Origin: a virus
IMG/VR virus record: IMGVR_UViG_3300031521_000075
Location: 1 to 58,222 of that record
Reading direction: 5' to 3' (one strand)
DNA: 58,222 nt
Positions 31,920 to 40,765 of this stretch are shown here, piece by piece (the first letter of the stretch is position 1; every line of letters starts with the position of its first letter). The translations under genes were made by a program, and so were the position numbers. The notes under the pieces were generated by a model, which saw nothing but the letters and a program-made list of their open reading frames with translations, was not told the DNA's origin and searched no databases.

Positions 31920-33665
31920 ATGAAAAAAACTATTTTATCTATTTTATTGCTCTTTTCAATAAATTGTTATTGCACAACATATACATCAACAACTAGTGGC
32001 AATTGGTCAACACCTACAAATTGGACACCGAACGGAGTTCCTTCTTCATCAGATATAGTAATTATAGGTAATAATAAATCTATTATCTATTCAGGAGTTT
32101 TAAACATGGGAGTTTCTTATAGCTCTCCTATGAGTTTAACAATAAACCCAGGAAGTTCTTTAACTACTTCTGGAATAACACAACTTGATGGATCAAAATC
32201 TATATTAGTAAACAACGGTGTTTTAAACATAACTGGAAATTTAACTCAAAACCAAGGCTCTAGTTCTTCAACATCTGATAGAAATATTATAACGAATAAT
32301 GGTGTTTTAACCTTGGTTGGTAATTTTTCTGATAATCAAAATACTACATTAACTAACAATATAAATGGTGTTATCAAAATAACTAATGGAAATTTTACTC
32401 ATAATGCCTCTTCTCTTTTAAGCAACTTTGGTGTTATTAATATTGACAATACAAATTATAGTGGAAAAACTGTCGTTTTTTCTAATTTAAACTTTTCAAC
32501 CGATATTTTTCTTAATACAGGAAGTAAATTTAATATAACAAAGTCTGACTTAAACTTAACAGGATATAATTCTTTTGCAATAAACGGAAAAATTGATGTC
32601 TATGATGGAAATATTACATCATCTTTAAGTTCTATAACTATTAGTAGTACTGGAGGAATATATACAAATGATACAGACAATAATGGAGATGGAATTTTTA
32701 ATTTAAATGGAGGAGGGGCTAGTTTAACAAACAATGGAGATGTATATGTTTCTTCATTATCTTCTTCTGGTGGTGGTATAACAATAACCGATAATAAAAT
32801 TATGTTTATTGCAAATATAAACTTTGGGAATTTTGATGATGGAAATAATATAATAAATGTTTCTTCAACCGGTCAACTATATTATTGTTATAATCCAGTA
32901 AGACATGAACTTAATCGAGGAGTGTTAGGGGTTGTTGCAAATGGAGGAAAATTATATTATTCAAAAGAAGATAATAGCTACCCTTCTACTACACCTAATA
33001 CTGATTTAGGTATAAACCAACCAGAAATGGATTTTACTGTTTCAAATGCTGACCAAATCAGTATGACTACACTTGGAATAAGTAACTGTAAAACCTTTTA
33101 CGACACTAAAGTTGTTTCTATTTTGCCAATTGATTTATTATATTTTGATGTTGCTAAACATAACAAATCAGTATTATTAGAATGGAAAACATTAAGCGAA
33201 AATAATAATGATTTTTTTAGTGTTTTAAAATCATTTAACGGTGTTGATTTTAATGATATTTATACAACTCCTGGTTGCGGAACTTGTAGTTATGAAAATA
33301 TATATAATTATGTTGATGACTACCCTCAAGAAGGAATTAATTATTATAAACTTAAACAAACTGATATAAATGGACAAAATACAACAAGTAAAACAAAAAG
33401 TATTTTAATAGATGATTTTGAATTTTTAATTTCATTTCCAAATTTAAAAGAGTTTAAAATTTCTTTTAACAGCAAAAAAGAAATAAATGTTAATGTGGAA
33501 ATATTTAACGAATTAGGAGTCAGCGTTGTTAAAGAAAAAGTTAATATAATTAAAGAAATAGATTTTTGTTCGGATGATTATTATCAATTTACCCCAGGAG
33601 TTTATTTTATAGTAATTAGTTATAACAAAATTTTGTATACAAAAAAAATAATAATAGAAAATTAA
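31920..33665 (+). CDS. Secreted protein with type IX sorting domain
   Basis: 581 residues. N terminus: signal peptide (MKKTILSILLLFSIN), then TSTTSGNWSTPTNWTPNG, typical of flavobacterial exported proteins. Residues ~70-360 are Ser/Thr/Asn/Gly-rich, beta-solenoid-like repeats. Then LPIDLLYFDVAKHNKSVLLE with NNDFFSVLKSFNGVDF, a linker often seen before the sorting domain. The last ~75 residues (VNVEIFNELGVSVVKEK ... TPGVYFIVI) fit a type-A T9SS C-terminal signal. Predicted to be released or anchored on the infected cell's surface. Flanked by terminators; looks acquired from a host. Confidence 0.85.
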   Translation: MKKTILSILLLFSINCYCTTYTSTTSGNWSTPTNWTPNGVPSSSDIVIIGNNKSIIYSGVLNMGVSYSSPMSLTINPGSSLTTSGITQLDGSKSILVNNGVLNITGNLTQNQGSSSSTSDRNIITNNGVLTLVGNFSDNQNTTLTNNINGVIKITNGNFTHNASSLLSNFGVINIDNTNYSGKTVVFSNLNFSTDIFLNTGSKFNITKSDLNLTGYNSFAINGKIDVYDGNITSSLSSITISSTGGIYTNDTDNNGDGIFNLNGGGASLTNNGDVYVSSLSSSGGGITITDNKIMFIANINFGNFDDGNNIINVSSTGQLYYCYNPVRHELNRGVLGVVANGGKLYYSKEDNSYPSTTPNTDLGINQPEMDFTVSNADQISMTTLGISNCKTFYDTKVVSILPIDLLYFDVAKHNKSVLLEWKTLSENNNDFFSVLKSFNGVDFNDIYTTPGCGTCSYENIYNYVDDYPQEGINYYKLKQTDINGQNTTSKTKSILIDDFEFLISFPNLKEFKISFNSKKEINVNVEIFNELGVSVVKEKVNIIKEIDFCSDDYYQFTPGVYFIVISYNKILYTKKIIIEN

Positions 33666-33690
33666 AACACGCGATTTAAACCTATTATTT

Positions 33691-33705
33691 TATATTTAGA
33701 TATAA
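33691..33705 (+). promoter_or_regulatory. Promoter-like TATATTTAGATATAA
   Basis: The downstream box matches the early set (TATnTTTAGATATAA), but no TTTG lies 19 nt upstream. It is 72 nt before the ATG at 33777. A weak or hybrid promoter. Confidence 0.4.
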
Positions 33706-33776
33706 GAACATATAGTAAAGATAATAATCAATTTAAACTATGGTTTTGAAAGAAATAACATTAATTAAATAGTTAA

Positions 33777-34169
33777 ATGAAGACAAAAAAAGAAAAACAA
33801 TTAGAAATTGAATTGTTGGTTGAAAAAATCCAACGCATTAGCAAAAAGAAAGTTACTTTTGTAGAAGCAAAAGAAAATTTATCTTTTAAAGAAAGTGTAA
33901 AAAGAAACATCTTAAAAGAAGAAGTTTATCCTGATGAACAAATTAATTTATTAGTTAAAAAACTAACTGAAAAAAAAATTCCTTGTAGAGTAAAAGTAGC
34001 AGATGATCAAACAATTATTTTGTTAGGAGCTTATTACCCTGATAGTTTATGTGATAAAGTTTATGACATTTTAGAATCCTTAGGAATGGAAGCCGAAATA
34101 TGTGCAGATTATTCTGGAGGTAGTGTTCAAAAAAACATTTCTATAAACGGAGGACCTAAAAGATATTAA
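33777..34169 (+). CDS. Leader-family protein A (capsid-cargo candidate)
   Basis: 130 residues. Residues 1-30 are the leader found on five other products: MKTKKEKQLEIELLVEKIQR, then ISKKKVTFVE. A second conserved block, SFKESVKRNILKE (36-48), is shared with the product at 34458. Both blocks end in x-x-E sites resembling the (I/L)-x-E cleavage motif of T4-type prohead proteases. The rest (KKIPCRVKVADDQTIILLGA...) is a small alpha-beta domain of unknown function. Convergent with the minus-strand genes; shares a terminator with them. Confidence 0.8.
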   Translation: MKTKKEKQLEIELLVEKIQRISKKKVTFVEAKENLSFKESVKRNILKEEVYPDEQINLLVKKLTEKKIPCRVKVADDQTIILLGAYYPDSLCDKVYDILESLGMEAEICADYSGGSVQKNISINGGPKRY

Positions 34170-34206
34170 AAAAAAAGGTTAGAAAATATTTTCTAACCTT
34201 TTTTTT
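34165..34206. terminator. Bidirectional terminator
   Basis: AAAAAAGGTTAGAAAATATTTTCTAACCTTTTTT is a near-perfect palindrome flanked by A and T runs, lying between convergent genes. Confidence 0.85.
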
Positions 34207-34210
34207 GTTG

Positions 34211-34453
34211 TTATTTCTCGTTTGCAATAACTTCGTAACCACTTCCGTAAATATATTTTACATCAAATGCAATTTTAGCACCATTTTTTAAATCTGTAAT
34301 ACTGTTTTTTAAATATTCATTTACAAATAAACCAACATCTTGTGTTGTACTAATTCTTGATAATCTTTCTTGCTTTTCTAAAACAACTTTCTTTCCAGAT
34401 TTTTTTTCAATCTTTTCAATTAATAATTGAATATCTTTTTGATTTTTATCCAT
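34211..34453 (-). CDS. Leader-family protein C, small
   Basis: 80 residues from the ATG at 34453, which leaves a four-base gap after the upstream stop. It begins MDKNQKDIQLLIEKIEKKSG then KKVVLEKQE, a diverged copy of the leader in the neighbouring genes. The remainder (FVNEYLKNSITDLKNGAKIA...) is short. The leader makes up a third of the protein. Probable virion-associated protein by association. Confidence 0.7.
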   Translation of the reverse strand: MDKNQKDIQLLIEKIEKKSGKKVVLEKQERLSRISTTQDVGLFVNEYLKNSITDLKNGAKIAFDVKYIYGSGYEVIANEK

Positions 34454-34457
34454 TTGT

Positions 34458-35189
34458 TTATAATTTAAAATCATTAATAAGTTTATCTGCTTCTTTAGAA
34501 CTTAAGCCTTCAACTTCGTATACCCAATCTAAATCAGTAAATGCTGTGTAAAAAGACCCACTTGAACTTTTAGGTAATGTCCAACTAATATCAAATTTTT
34601 TAGAATCATTTATTTGGTTTAAAAAATCCAAATAAGCTTCTTTACTGTCAATTTGCAAAGTTGGTGTTTGTTTTACAATTATTGAATAAAGAGTATCTCC
34701 ATTTATGTTTTTATTATAGAAATCATTTAAATCTGGAATGCAACTTTTAATTTCATCTAATTGTTTTTTTGTTGTTTGATAAACACCTTCATTAACATTT
34801 GTTTTACCTATGCTAGTATTTTCAGCAGGTAGTTTACTTTTTGAAAGTTTTAACAATTCTCTTGCTCTTACTAACGCTGAATGTAAACCGTCAGATAATT
34901 CATCATCTCCTACAAGAACTTCAAGTTGTATTTTTAATTCTACTAATTGATTAAACAAACTTTCTGCTTCATCGAATTCTTCTTTGTTATTAGGTAAAGT
35001 CCAAGTTCCTTCTTTTAAAATGTTTCTTTTCAAACTTTCTTTGAAAGATTTTTTTTCTTTTTCTAAATTTTCATTAGGTTTGTAATCTGGACTTGTTACT
35101 TCTTTAAACGTAACCTTCTTTTTACTTATTCTTTCAATTTTCTCAACCAATAAGTTAATTTCTAATTGTTTTTCTCTTTTTGTTTTCAT
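34458..35189 (-). CDS. Leader-family protein B
   Basis: 243 residues. The leader MKTKREKQLEINLLVEKIER + ISKKKVTFKE is nearly identical to that at 33777, and the second block SFKESLKRNILKE also recurs, here followed by GTWTLPNNKEE. The body is helical (FDEAESLFNQLVELKIQLEV) with a mixed C-terminal domain. Lies in the structural region upstream of a small leader-family gene. Suggested role: protein packaged into or attached to the head; not proven. Confidence 0.8.
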   Translation of the reverse strand: MKTKREKQLEINLLVEKIERISKKKVTFKEVTSPDYKPNENLEKEKKSFKESLKRNILKEGTWTLPNNKEEFDEAESLFNQLVELKIQLEVLVGDDELSDGLHSALVRARELLKLSKSKLPAENTSIGKTNVNEGVYQTTKKQLDEIKSCIPDLNDFYNKNINGDTLYSIIVKQTPTLQIDSKEAYLDFLNQINDSKKFDISWTLPKSSSGSFYTAFTDLDWVYEVEGLSSKEADKLINDFKL

Positions 35190-35210
35190 TATTTATTTTA
35201 ATTATTTAAC

Positions 35211-35642
35211 TTAACTAACTTCAATTGTTTTAGTAGCAAAATCAACTTCAATATATCCAATTATAAATCTTCCGTTTTCTTCAAACCCAACTGAACTTGT
35301 AAAATTCCAACCAGGATTAGAAGTGTCAAAATTTAACACCCATTCTATTACTTCACTATTACTTCTTTTCTGTCCTATTCTTTTTTCAATTTCTTGAATT
35401 ATATTTTCTTCTAAACTTTCTATAGGAAGATATAGTTCTATTTGACTTTTAATACTTTTATAAACAGGATCAATTGAAGAAATACCCCAAGATTTATATT
35501 GAGGGACAAGTTTGTAGATTATTTCAAACTCAAGGTTTCCTAAAACATCTATATCTACATTAAAATCTTCTATTTTGTAATACTTCAAAAGACCTCTAAT
35601 GTTTCCACTATTAATTTTACTTTTAAACTCTAAATTTTCCAT
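35211..35642 (-). CDS. Hypothetical protein in tail region
   Basis: 143 residues, mixed alpha/beta, no membrane span. MENLEFKSKINSGNIRGLLK then beta strands; a pair of tryptophans in WVLNFDTSNPGWNFTSSVG. Between tail tube and the leader-family genes, so it may be a minor virion protein. Unrecognised. Confidence 0.75.
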   Translation of the reverse strand: MENLEFKSKINSGNIRGLLKYYKIEDFNVDIDVLGNLEFEIIYKLVPQYKSWGISSIDPVYKSIKSQIELYLPIESLEENIIQEIEKRIGQKRSNSEVIEWVLNFDTSNPGWNFTSSVGFEENGRFIIGYIEVDFATKTIEVS

Positions 35643-35654
35643 TTTAATTATTAT

Positions 35655-35690
35655 AAAAAAACAAAGTCTTAAAAATAAAACTTTGTTTTT
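35655..35690 (-). terminator. Terminator downstream of tail tube gene
   Basis: AAACAAAG and CTTTGTTT (35659-35666, 35681-35688) form a hairpin with T runs in the minus-strand direction. Confidence 0.7.
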
Positions 35691-35716
35691 AATTAGTTAG
35701 TAATCAATAAATTATA

Positions 35717-36247
35717 TTAATATTCCATAGTATATGTATCATAGAAGATCTCCATAGTACAGTCGCAAATTCCATCATCATCTTGAGAAAGAGAGCCACC
35801 ATCTAAGTTAGCTAACAAACAACCGTGAAGTACAAACTTTTGCATTACTGCTCCTGTTGGATCTTCAAGGTTAAGAGTAATCTCTTTTTTGTATGTAGAA
35901 GCGTAACCACCTTTTCCTGATGCAGGATCAGTATGTTCTCTTTGCCATGCCTCTAATTTTGCATAAACAGAAGAACCAATTGCATCTCTAAATTTAACAG
36001 ACATTGACTCTGTTTGAGATTTTCCTTTGTATCTAAAATTCCAGTTTTTGAATTTTACATCTACAATATTATTTGTAACTTTAGGTCTACTAGCTTCAAC
36101 AGCAAATCTTTCATCGATTCCCATAAAACTTGGAAACTCTATTGACCATAAATCCTTTCTTAAAGGTTCAAACTCATTAGGTATATTTGAAAACATTTTT
36201 CCTGAACAAAGGAAATCTGATTTCATTTTTTTTATCATTTTGCTCAT
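35717..36247 (-). CDS. Tail tube protein (T4 gp19-like)
   Basis: 176 residues, the expected size. Features of gp19-type tube proteins: FAVEASRPKVTNNIVDVKFK, the strand NWNFRYKGKSQTESMSVKF, a helix with LEAWQREHTD, then YKKEITLNLEDPTGAVMQKF and LHGCLLANLDGGSLSQDDD before a final strand. It polymerises into the inner tube of the contractile tail. It lies downstream of the sheath gene with one small gene between, as in T4-like order. Confidence 0.88.
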   Translation of the reverse strand: MSKMIKKMKSDFLCSGKMFSNIPNEFEPLRKDLWSIEFPSFMGIDERFAVEASRPKVTNNIVDVKFKNWNFRYKGKSQTESMSVKFRDAIGSSVYAKLEAWQREHTDPASGKGGYASTYKKEITLNLEDPTGAVMQKFVLHGCLLANLDGGSLSQDDDGICDCTMEIFYDTYTMEY

Positions 36248-36259
36248 TATTTTATCTTA

Positions 36260-36514
36260 TTATTGTTTTAATTGTTTTCTAATTTTCATAGCTAAGTTAT
36301 TAATACTTTCTACTGCTGTCGCAATTTCAGCATTTATTTGAGTTAATTCAGTAGCGTATAATTCTTGAAAATGATAACTTAAATTCATTACTAAAGTAGT
36401 TTTACTTTCATCTAAACTTGTTTTAGCACTTGCAAAGACTTTCATTGCATCTATGATGCGACTATCTGCCTCTTTTAAAAGTTTCTTTTTTGTTATTTCT
36501 TCTTGTTTCATCAT
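36260..36514 (-). CDS. Small helical protein between sheath and tube
   Basis: 84 residues, all-helical and charged (KKKLLKEADSRIIDAMKVFA...). It has two tandem late-type promoter boxes upstream. Its place between gp18- and gp19-like genes suggests a tail-associated role, but no family is recognised. Confidence 0.75.
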   Translation of the reverse strand: MMKQEEITKKKLLKEADSRIIDAMKVFASAKTSLDESKTTLVMNLSYHFQELYATELTQINAEIATAVESINNLAMKIRKQLKQ

Positions 36515-36529
36515 TTTTAAAGTTTCTTT

Positions 36530-36560
36530 CTTTTAAATATAACTTTTTCTTTTAAATATA
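36530..36560 (-). promoter_or_regulatory. Two tandem late-type promoter boxes
   Basis: TATATTTAAAAG occurs twice on the minus strand, at 36530-36541 and 36549-36560, 16-46 bases before the ATG at 36514. Same box as upstream of the capsid and protease genes. Confidence 0.6.
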
Positions 36561-36624
36561 ATTTTTTCATTTCTTTTTTAAGTTATTTTGTTCAAATTAA
36601 CTTAGTTTCTGTTTATAATTAAAA

Positions 36625-36666
36625 GAACCACATTCTTCAAAATATTACTTTTGAAAAATGTGGTTC
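36625..36666 (-). terminator. Terminator downstream of sheath gene
   Basis: GAACCACATT (36625-36634) pairs with AATGTGGTTC (36657-36666), extended inwards by TTCAAAA/TTTTGAA; T-rich on the minus-strand 3' side. Confidence 0.75.
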
Positions 36667-36695
36667 GAAGAAAAAAAATAATTATAATTTAATTT

Positions 36696-39600
36696 TTATT
36701 GATTGTAAGTTAACCCTCCGTCTTTTAATACAAAATCTACCACAATTCGCTCGACTGGATATAAAGGACTAATAGTAATTACTCCATTAAGAGTTGTTCT
36801 ATCTTCATCCGATCCGTTAACAGAAACTTCAAATGTTTCTAAACCGTTTAATTTTTTAATTCTTTCGAAAATAGGAGTTACAGTGTTTTTAAATTCTGTT
36901 TTCAAACTTTCGTTTTTTAATTGATGTAACAAAGGTCTTAAAATTTGATTAAGAGCTTTTTTAGCATATCCTAACAATAGTCTATTATGAATAAAAGATA
37001 AAGCAGAGAAGTTTGCTTGAGTTGTTCTTGATTCAGTAATTTCAAATCCTGAACCTGGAAATAAAGTAATAGGGTTAATATTAGCTTTTTTAAGAATTTC
37101 TCTATCGTTATGTTTCATTCTTTTTCTCATTCTCACGATATTGTCAGTTACAGTTCTCAAAGAACCTGCAGGTGGTTGCCATACATTTTCTATAGTAGCT
37201 GTTCTTGCAATTGTTGCTAAACCCACTATTGAAGGAGGCAACCACATATTAAGGTTATTAATAGAATCTGATAATTGAGAATCAGGATAATAAACAGCAG
37301 AATAAGAAGATAACATATCTGAAGAAGATAAAGCTTGAGAAGCATCACTAGGAATTATCTCAGGTTTTTTTCCTGGGATGTTATATTCATAATTAAAATC
37401 AAATAAATATAAAGCATCACCTCTGTTTTCAATCATTTCTAAAACTGCAGAAGTCGCAACATTATGTGTTTGGAAGTTTAAATCAGGAGTAACTAACACA
37501 GAAAAATCTGTAGTTAAATCTTCTGGGTCAGATAATACATCTATAGCTTGTGTTAAAGCTTCAAAATCTTTAGATGTTGGATCATTCCATGTTCTTTCAG
37601 AATATACGTTCCATCCATCAAAACCACCTTCGAAAGCAACAACATATTTCATTTTTTTAGAAAGATTCAATCCTACTGCTTTAGCTGTATTAGAATCAGA
37701 AATATTGTATGATGAAGGGCTAACTAAGACAAATCTTGTTCCATTGTTTGAATGAACTTGTTGAGCTTCTGATCCTGGTACTAAATCAATATAACTAGGA
37801 TTTAAATGGAATCCGTTTCCTTTAGAAAGAGTACCTGTAATGTTTTTAAATGTTAAGTAAGCTTTATCTAAAGCTTTAAACATATTAGTATTATTACTTG
37901 CTAAACCTAAAATTTGTTTTGTTACTGGTTTAGATAAATCATATTGCGAAGTCCAAGTTAAATCAGGTAAACAAAAATTAGTTACATTTGTATAACCTTC
38001 AATTCCATAAGGAAGTGCAGTACTTGGTAATGATTCGTTTTCGTTTAATTCAATGAAAATAAATTTAGATTGAAGAGGGAAGTTTTCGCCATCACCAATT
38101 CTTCTTAAAATATAATTTGAAGATTTAGGGTTCATTGTTAAGTTAGGATAACCTTCATAAACACTTCTTGATTTATCTTCAGTATTATTAAAGTTTCTTA
38201 CATATAAATCAAATGATCCGTAATTAGAGTTTCCTGTTGGATCTATGTTAGAAATTTCTATTTTAATTTCTGTGTTCGCAGCTTCACCATCTGAAATACT
38301 CCATATTCTGAATAATTGTTTTGCAGCACCATTTAAATCAAAATTGTCAACAAACCAAGGTGTTACTGGAGTTTGGAATTCTGCTTTGAAGTTAATCAAT
38401 TGAGTTTCCCAAGTTGGTGTCCATGCTTTTCTAATATATTTTCCATCACCTGCTACAAAGTTTCCAGCAAGTGTAGGCACTGTATTATCTAATTTTGTTA
38501 AAGAATATTCTGTAGTTGTTAAGCCAATAGTTGCTGTTTTAACTTTCCAAGTTCCGTTTAAAGATAAATCAGTAAGACTTAATCCACTTATCACAACTGA
38601 ATCTCCTGCAGAAATATTAGGAGTAGCTACTATTGATGTAATTACACCTTGAACTGTAGCTGTTGTAGTTTCAACTGATGCCCAAGTAACTGAAAAAGCT
38701 GTCGCACTTGTAACAACAAAAGTTCCATTATAAGTATTAGGAGTAGCACTTGTTATAACAATTTCATCTCCAGAAGAATAAGGAGCAGTAGTTTGATTTG
38801 CAAAAGTAGCTGTTGCAGCTGTACCTGAACCTGTAATAGCTGTAGTTGTTATTTTCTTTTCAGAATATGTCGCAACGTTTTTAGCAGTAACAGAAATAGT
38901 TGTTGGTGTTGGTTGAGAAGCTTCAGTTATACTAGCTGATTGATATTGAAAATCAGTATTAACAGTAATATTTCCTGAAAGTAAACTTAACTCTCCGTTA
39001 ACTCCTAATTCTTCAGTTCCTGGATAATAATAACCAGCTTCACCTTTTACAGTTAATTTAACTGGAGTAGAAGGAAAAACAGATTCAACCCACAAAGGTG
39101 AAGGTTGGCCATAAATTTTTGTATTGTCTCTTGGGTCAGTTCCGAAAACATTTGAAATATATTGACTTGAATCTTCTCTTAAAGAACATTTAATTTCTGT
39201 TTTAGGGAAAGTATCTTGATTTCCTTCAAAATAAACAACAACAGTAAAATCTTTATCTGTTCCGTTTTCTTGTATTTCTACATAATCTACTGGAGATCCT
39301 ACAAAACCTTCTCTTCTTGGTTTTAATATACAAGCTATTGTATCAGCTGTTGTTTTAAAAGGTTCTCCTTTTAACAAAATACCTCCACCACTATAAGCAC
39401 CTGTAAAAGATCCTGCAACACTAATTGTTCCAGATCCTACAGCTGAAATAACTTGTTTTCCGTTAATAGAAAGACCAGCAACACTACTAATGTTAATAAT
39501 ATCACCTATTGCAAATTCGTCAATAGTATTTCCTAAAGTTATTACATAAGTTCCTGCATTTTCAACTATATTTTCAATAGTTATAGGAGTACTTGCAGGG

Positions 39601-39965
39601 TTGTTTAAACCTCCAGCATTGTAAGCAACAACAAACATTTTATTTGTTCCACCTACGTTTTTACTTCCAACTATTTGATAATCTTCATTATACCCTTCCA
39701 ATCCTAACATTCTTACTTCTTTATAATTAGAAGCTTGGTTAAGAAATTCGTTTGCATAATAAGAAGAAATATAATTAGGGTTTACACCTCCCATACGAAC
39801 TGTTCTTTCTGACATTGAAGACGACATCATAGGTTCAAACGCAGGGCCTTTTTCTGATAATACAATTGCTCCACCTGCAAAGGTTCCAACAGCGTTTTGT
39901 ATAAATGTTAAGTCTGTTTCTCTGAAATAAATTCCGCTAGAGATACTTGTTACTTTTTTTGCCAT
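36696..39965 (-). CDS. Contractile tail sheath protein (T4 gp18-like)
   Basis: 1089 residues, larger than T4 gp18 (659). N terminus SGIYFRETDLTFIQNAVGTF then GAIVLSEKGPAFEP is typical of sheath proteins. The C terminus has PAGSLRTVTDNIVRMRKRMK and VERIVVDFVLKDGGLTYNQ, with the conserved domain that builds the sheath lattice. The extra length comes from inserted beta modules around residues 130-205 and 370-510 with the pattern G-D-x-(I/V)-x-I-(S/T)-S ... N-G-x-x-x-V. They probably decorate the sheath surface. Confidence 0.9.
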   Translation of the reverse strand: MAKKVTSISSGIYFRETDLTFIQNAVGTFAGGAIVLSEKGPAFEPMMSSSMSERTVRMGGVNPNYISSYYANEFLNQASNYKEVRMLGLEGYNEDYQIVGSKNVGGTNKMFVVAYNAGGLNNPASTPITIENIVENAGTYVITLGNTIDEFAIGDIINISSVAGLSINGKQVISAVGSGTISVAGSFTGAYSGGGILLKGEPFKTTADTIACILKPRREGFVGSPVDYVEIQENGTDKDFTVVVYFEGNQDTFPKTEIKCSLREDSSQYISNVFGTDPRDNTKIYGQPSPLWVESVFPSTPVKLTVKGEAGYYYPGTEELGVNGELSLLSGNITVNTDFQYQSASITEASQPTPTTISVTAKNVATYSEKKITTTAITGSGTAATATFANQTTAPYSSGDEIVITSATPNTYNGTFVVTSATAFSVTWASVETTTATVQGVITSIVATPNISAGDSVVISGLSLTDLSLNGTWKVKTATIGLTTTEYSLTKLDNTVPTLAGNFVAGDGKYIRKAWTPTWETQLINFKAEFQTPVTPWFVDNFDLNGAAKQLFRIWSISDGEAANTEIKIEISNIDPTGNSNYGSFDLYVRNFNNTEDKSRSVYEGYPNLTMNPKSSNYILRRIGDGENFPLQSKFIFIELNENESLPSTALPYGIEGYTNVTNFCLPDLTWTSQYDLSKPVTKQILGLASNNTNMFKALDKAYLTFKNITGTLSKGNGFHLNPSYIDLVPGSEAQQVHSNNGTRFVLVSPSSYNISDSNTAKAVGLNLSKKMKYVVAFEGGFDGWNVYSERTWNDPTSKDFEALTQAIDVLSDPEDLTTDFSVLVTPDLNFQTHNVATSAVLEMIENRGDALYLFDFNYEYNIPGKKPEIIPSDASQALSSSDMLSSYSAVYYPDSQLSDSINNLNMWLPPSIVGLATIARTATIENVWQPPAGSLRTVTDNIVRMRKRMKHNDREILKKANINPITLFPGSGFEITESRTTQANFSALSFIHNRLLLGYAKKALNQILRPLLHQLKNESLKTEFKNTVTPIFERIKKLNGLETFEVSVNGSDEDRTTLNGVITISPLYPVERIVVDFVLKDGGLTYNQ

Positions 39966-40156
39966 TTGTATATTATTAATTTAATTTTACGTATTATAAT
40001 CTTTATAATTAAATATGATGTTTTTTTAAAAACTAACCATTTACACTTTGTTTTTTAATAAAGTAATATTTAAAAACTTTTTATTTTTAAAAAAAAATTC
40101 TTATATTTAATTATATAGAGGCAAACTCTATAATAAGTTTAACCAAAAATTTTTAA

Positions 40157-40348
40157 ATGGAAGTCAAGTATTTTAGTGACAACAGTATTTATTCAACAAG
40201 TTTAGAAATAGAAAGAATAGGGAATATTGCAATAAAATTAGTGCAACAAGAAAACAGAACAAAAGGCATTCCTTTAGTATATTCTGTAGACAATAAAATA
40301 TTTTATGAACTAGCAGATGGTTCAATTACAACACAAAGTCCTTTCTAA
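40157..40348 (+). CDS. Small hypothetical protein
   Basis: 63 residues (MEVKYFSDNSIYSTSLEIER...), beta-rich, opposite in direction to the sheath gene and divergent from it. A TATATTTAA string and a short hairpin (ATAGAGgcaaaCTCTAT) precede it. Unrecognised. Confidence 0.65.
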   Translation: MEVKYFSDNSIYSTSLEIERIGNIAIKLVQQENRTKGIPLVYSVDNKIFYELADGSITTQSPF

Positions 40349-40380
40349 AAAAACCTTTATTTTTATTTAAAATCTTTAGG

Positions 40381-40408
40381 TTTGTGTCAGTTTTCTTCGT
40401 ATATTTAT
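40381..40408 (+). promoter_or_regulatory. Early-type promoter
   Basis: TTTG at 40381 and TATATTTAT at 40400 start 19 nt apart, 23 nt before the ATG at 40431. Confidence 0.75.
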
Positions 40409-40430
40409 ATTATAATTAAAAACTACGATT

Positions 40431-40715
40431 ATGATAAACGGTCAAGATTTTAAAACTGAAAAACTTTATTCACTTAGATTATTAACTATTCAAAGAACCT
40501 TTGTAAGTTATATTCCTCAAGTGCTTTTAGAGAATGGTTGGAATAATATTTATTCTGAAAAAAATAATGGTAGATTGTTTACAAGTAAAAAGAAAGAACA
40601 AGATTGCTCTTTTAAAGAACAAGGTCTTGCTATTCTAACAAGATGGGCTAAACAAGAAGAAGAAAAACAAAACACTACAATTGAATATTTTACTACTCAA
40701 GATTTGTTAAAATAA
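40431..40715 (+). CDS. Hypothetical early protein
   Basis: 94 residues, basic, single Cys (KEQDCSFKEQG). It starts MINGQDFKTEKLYSLRLLTI and ends in a charged helix. An isolated early gene, by its promoter, inside the late region. Unrecognised. Confidence 0.7.
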   Translation: MINGQDFKTEKLYSLRLLTIQRTFVSYIPQVLLENGWNNIYSEKNNGRLFTSKKKEQDCSFKEQGLAILTRWAKQEEEKQNTTIEYFTTQDLLK

Positions 40716-40735
40716 TTGGGTTTCTTTATCTTTTC

Positions 40736-40750
40736 TAATATTTAAATAAA
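40736..40750 (+). promoter_or_regulatory. Late-type promoter box
   Basis: TAATATTTAAATAAA, 16-30 bases before the ATG at 40766, matches the box found before the structural genes. Confidence 0.55.
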
Positions 40751-40765
40751 AAACTTTTTAAATTA

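Noticed and set aside
31920-33665. Tail fibre or receptor-binding protein
   Set aside because: The signal peptide and T9SS-like C terminus argue for secretion, and it is not adjacent to baseplate or fibre genes.
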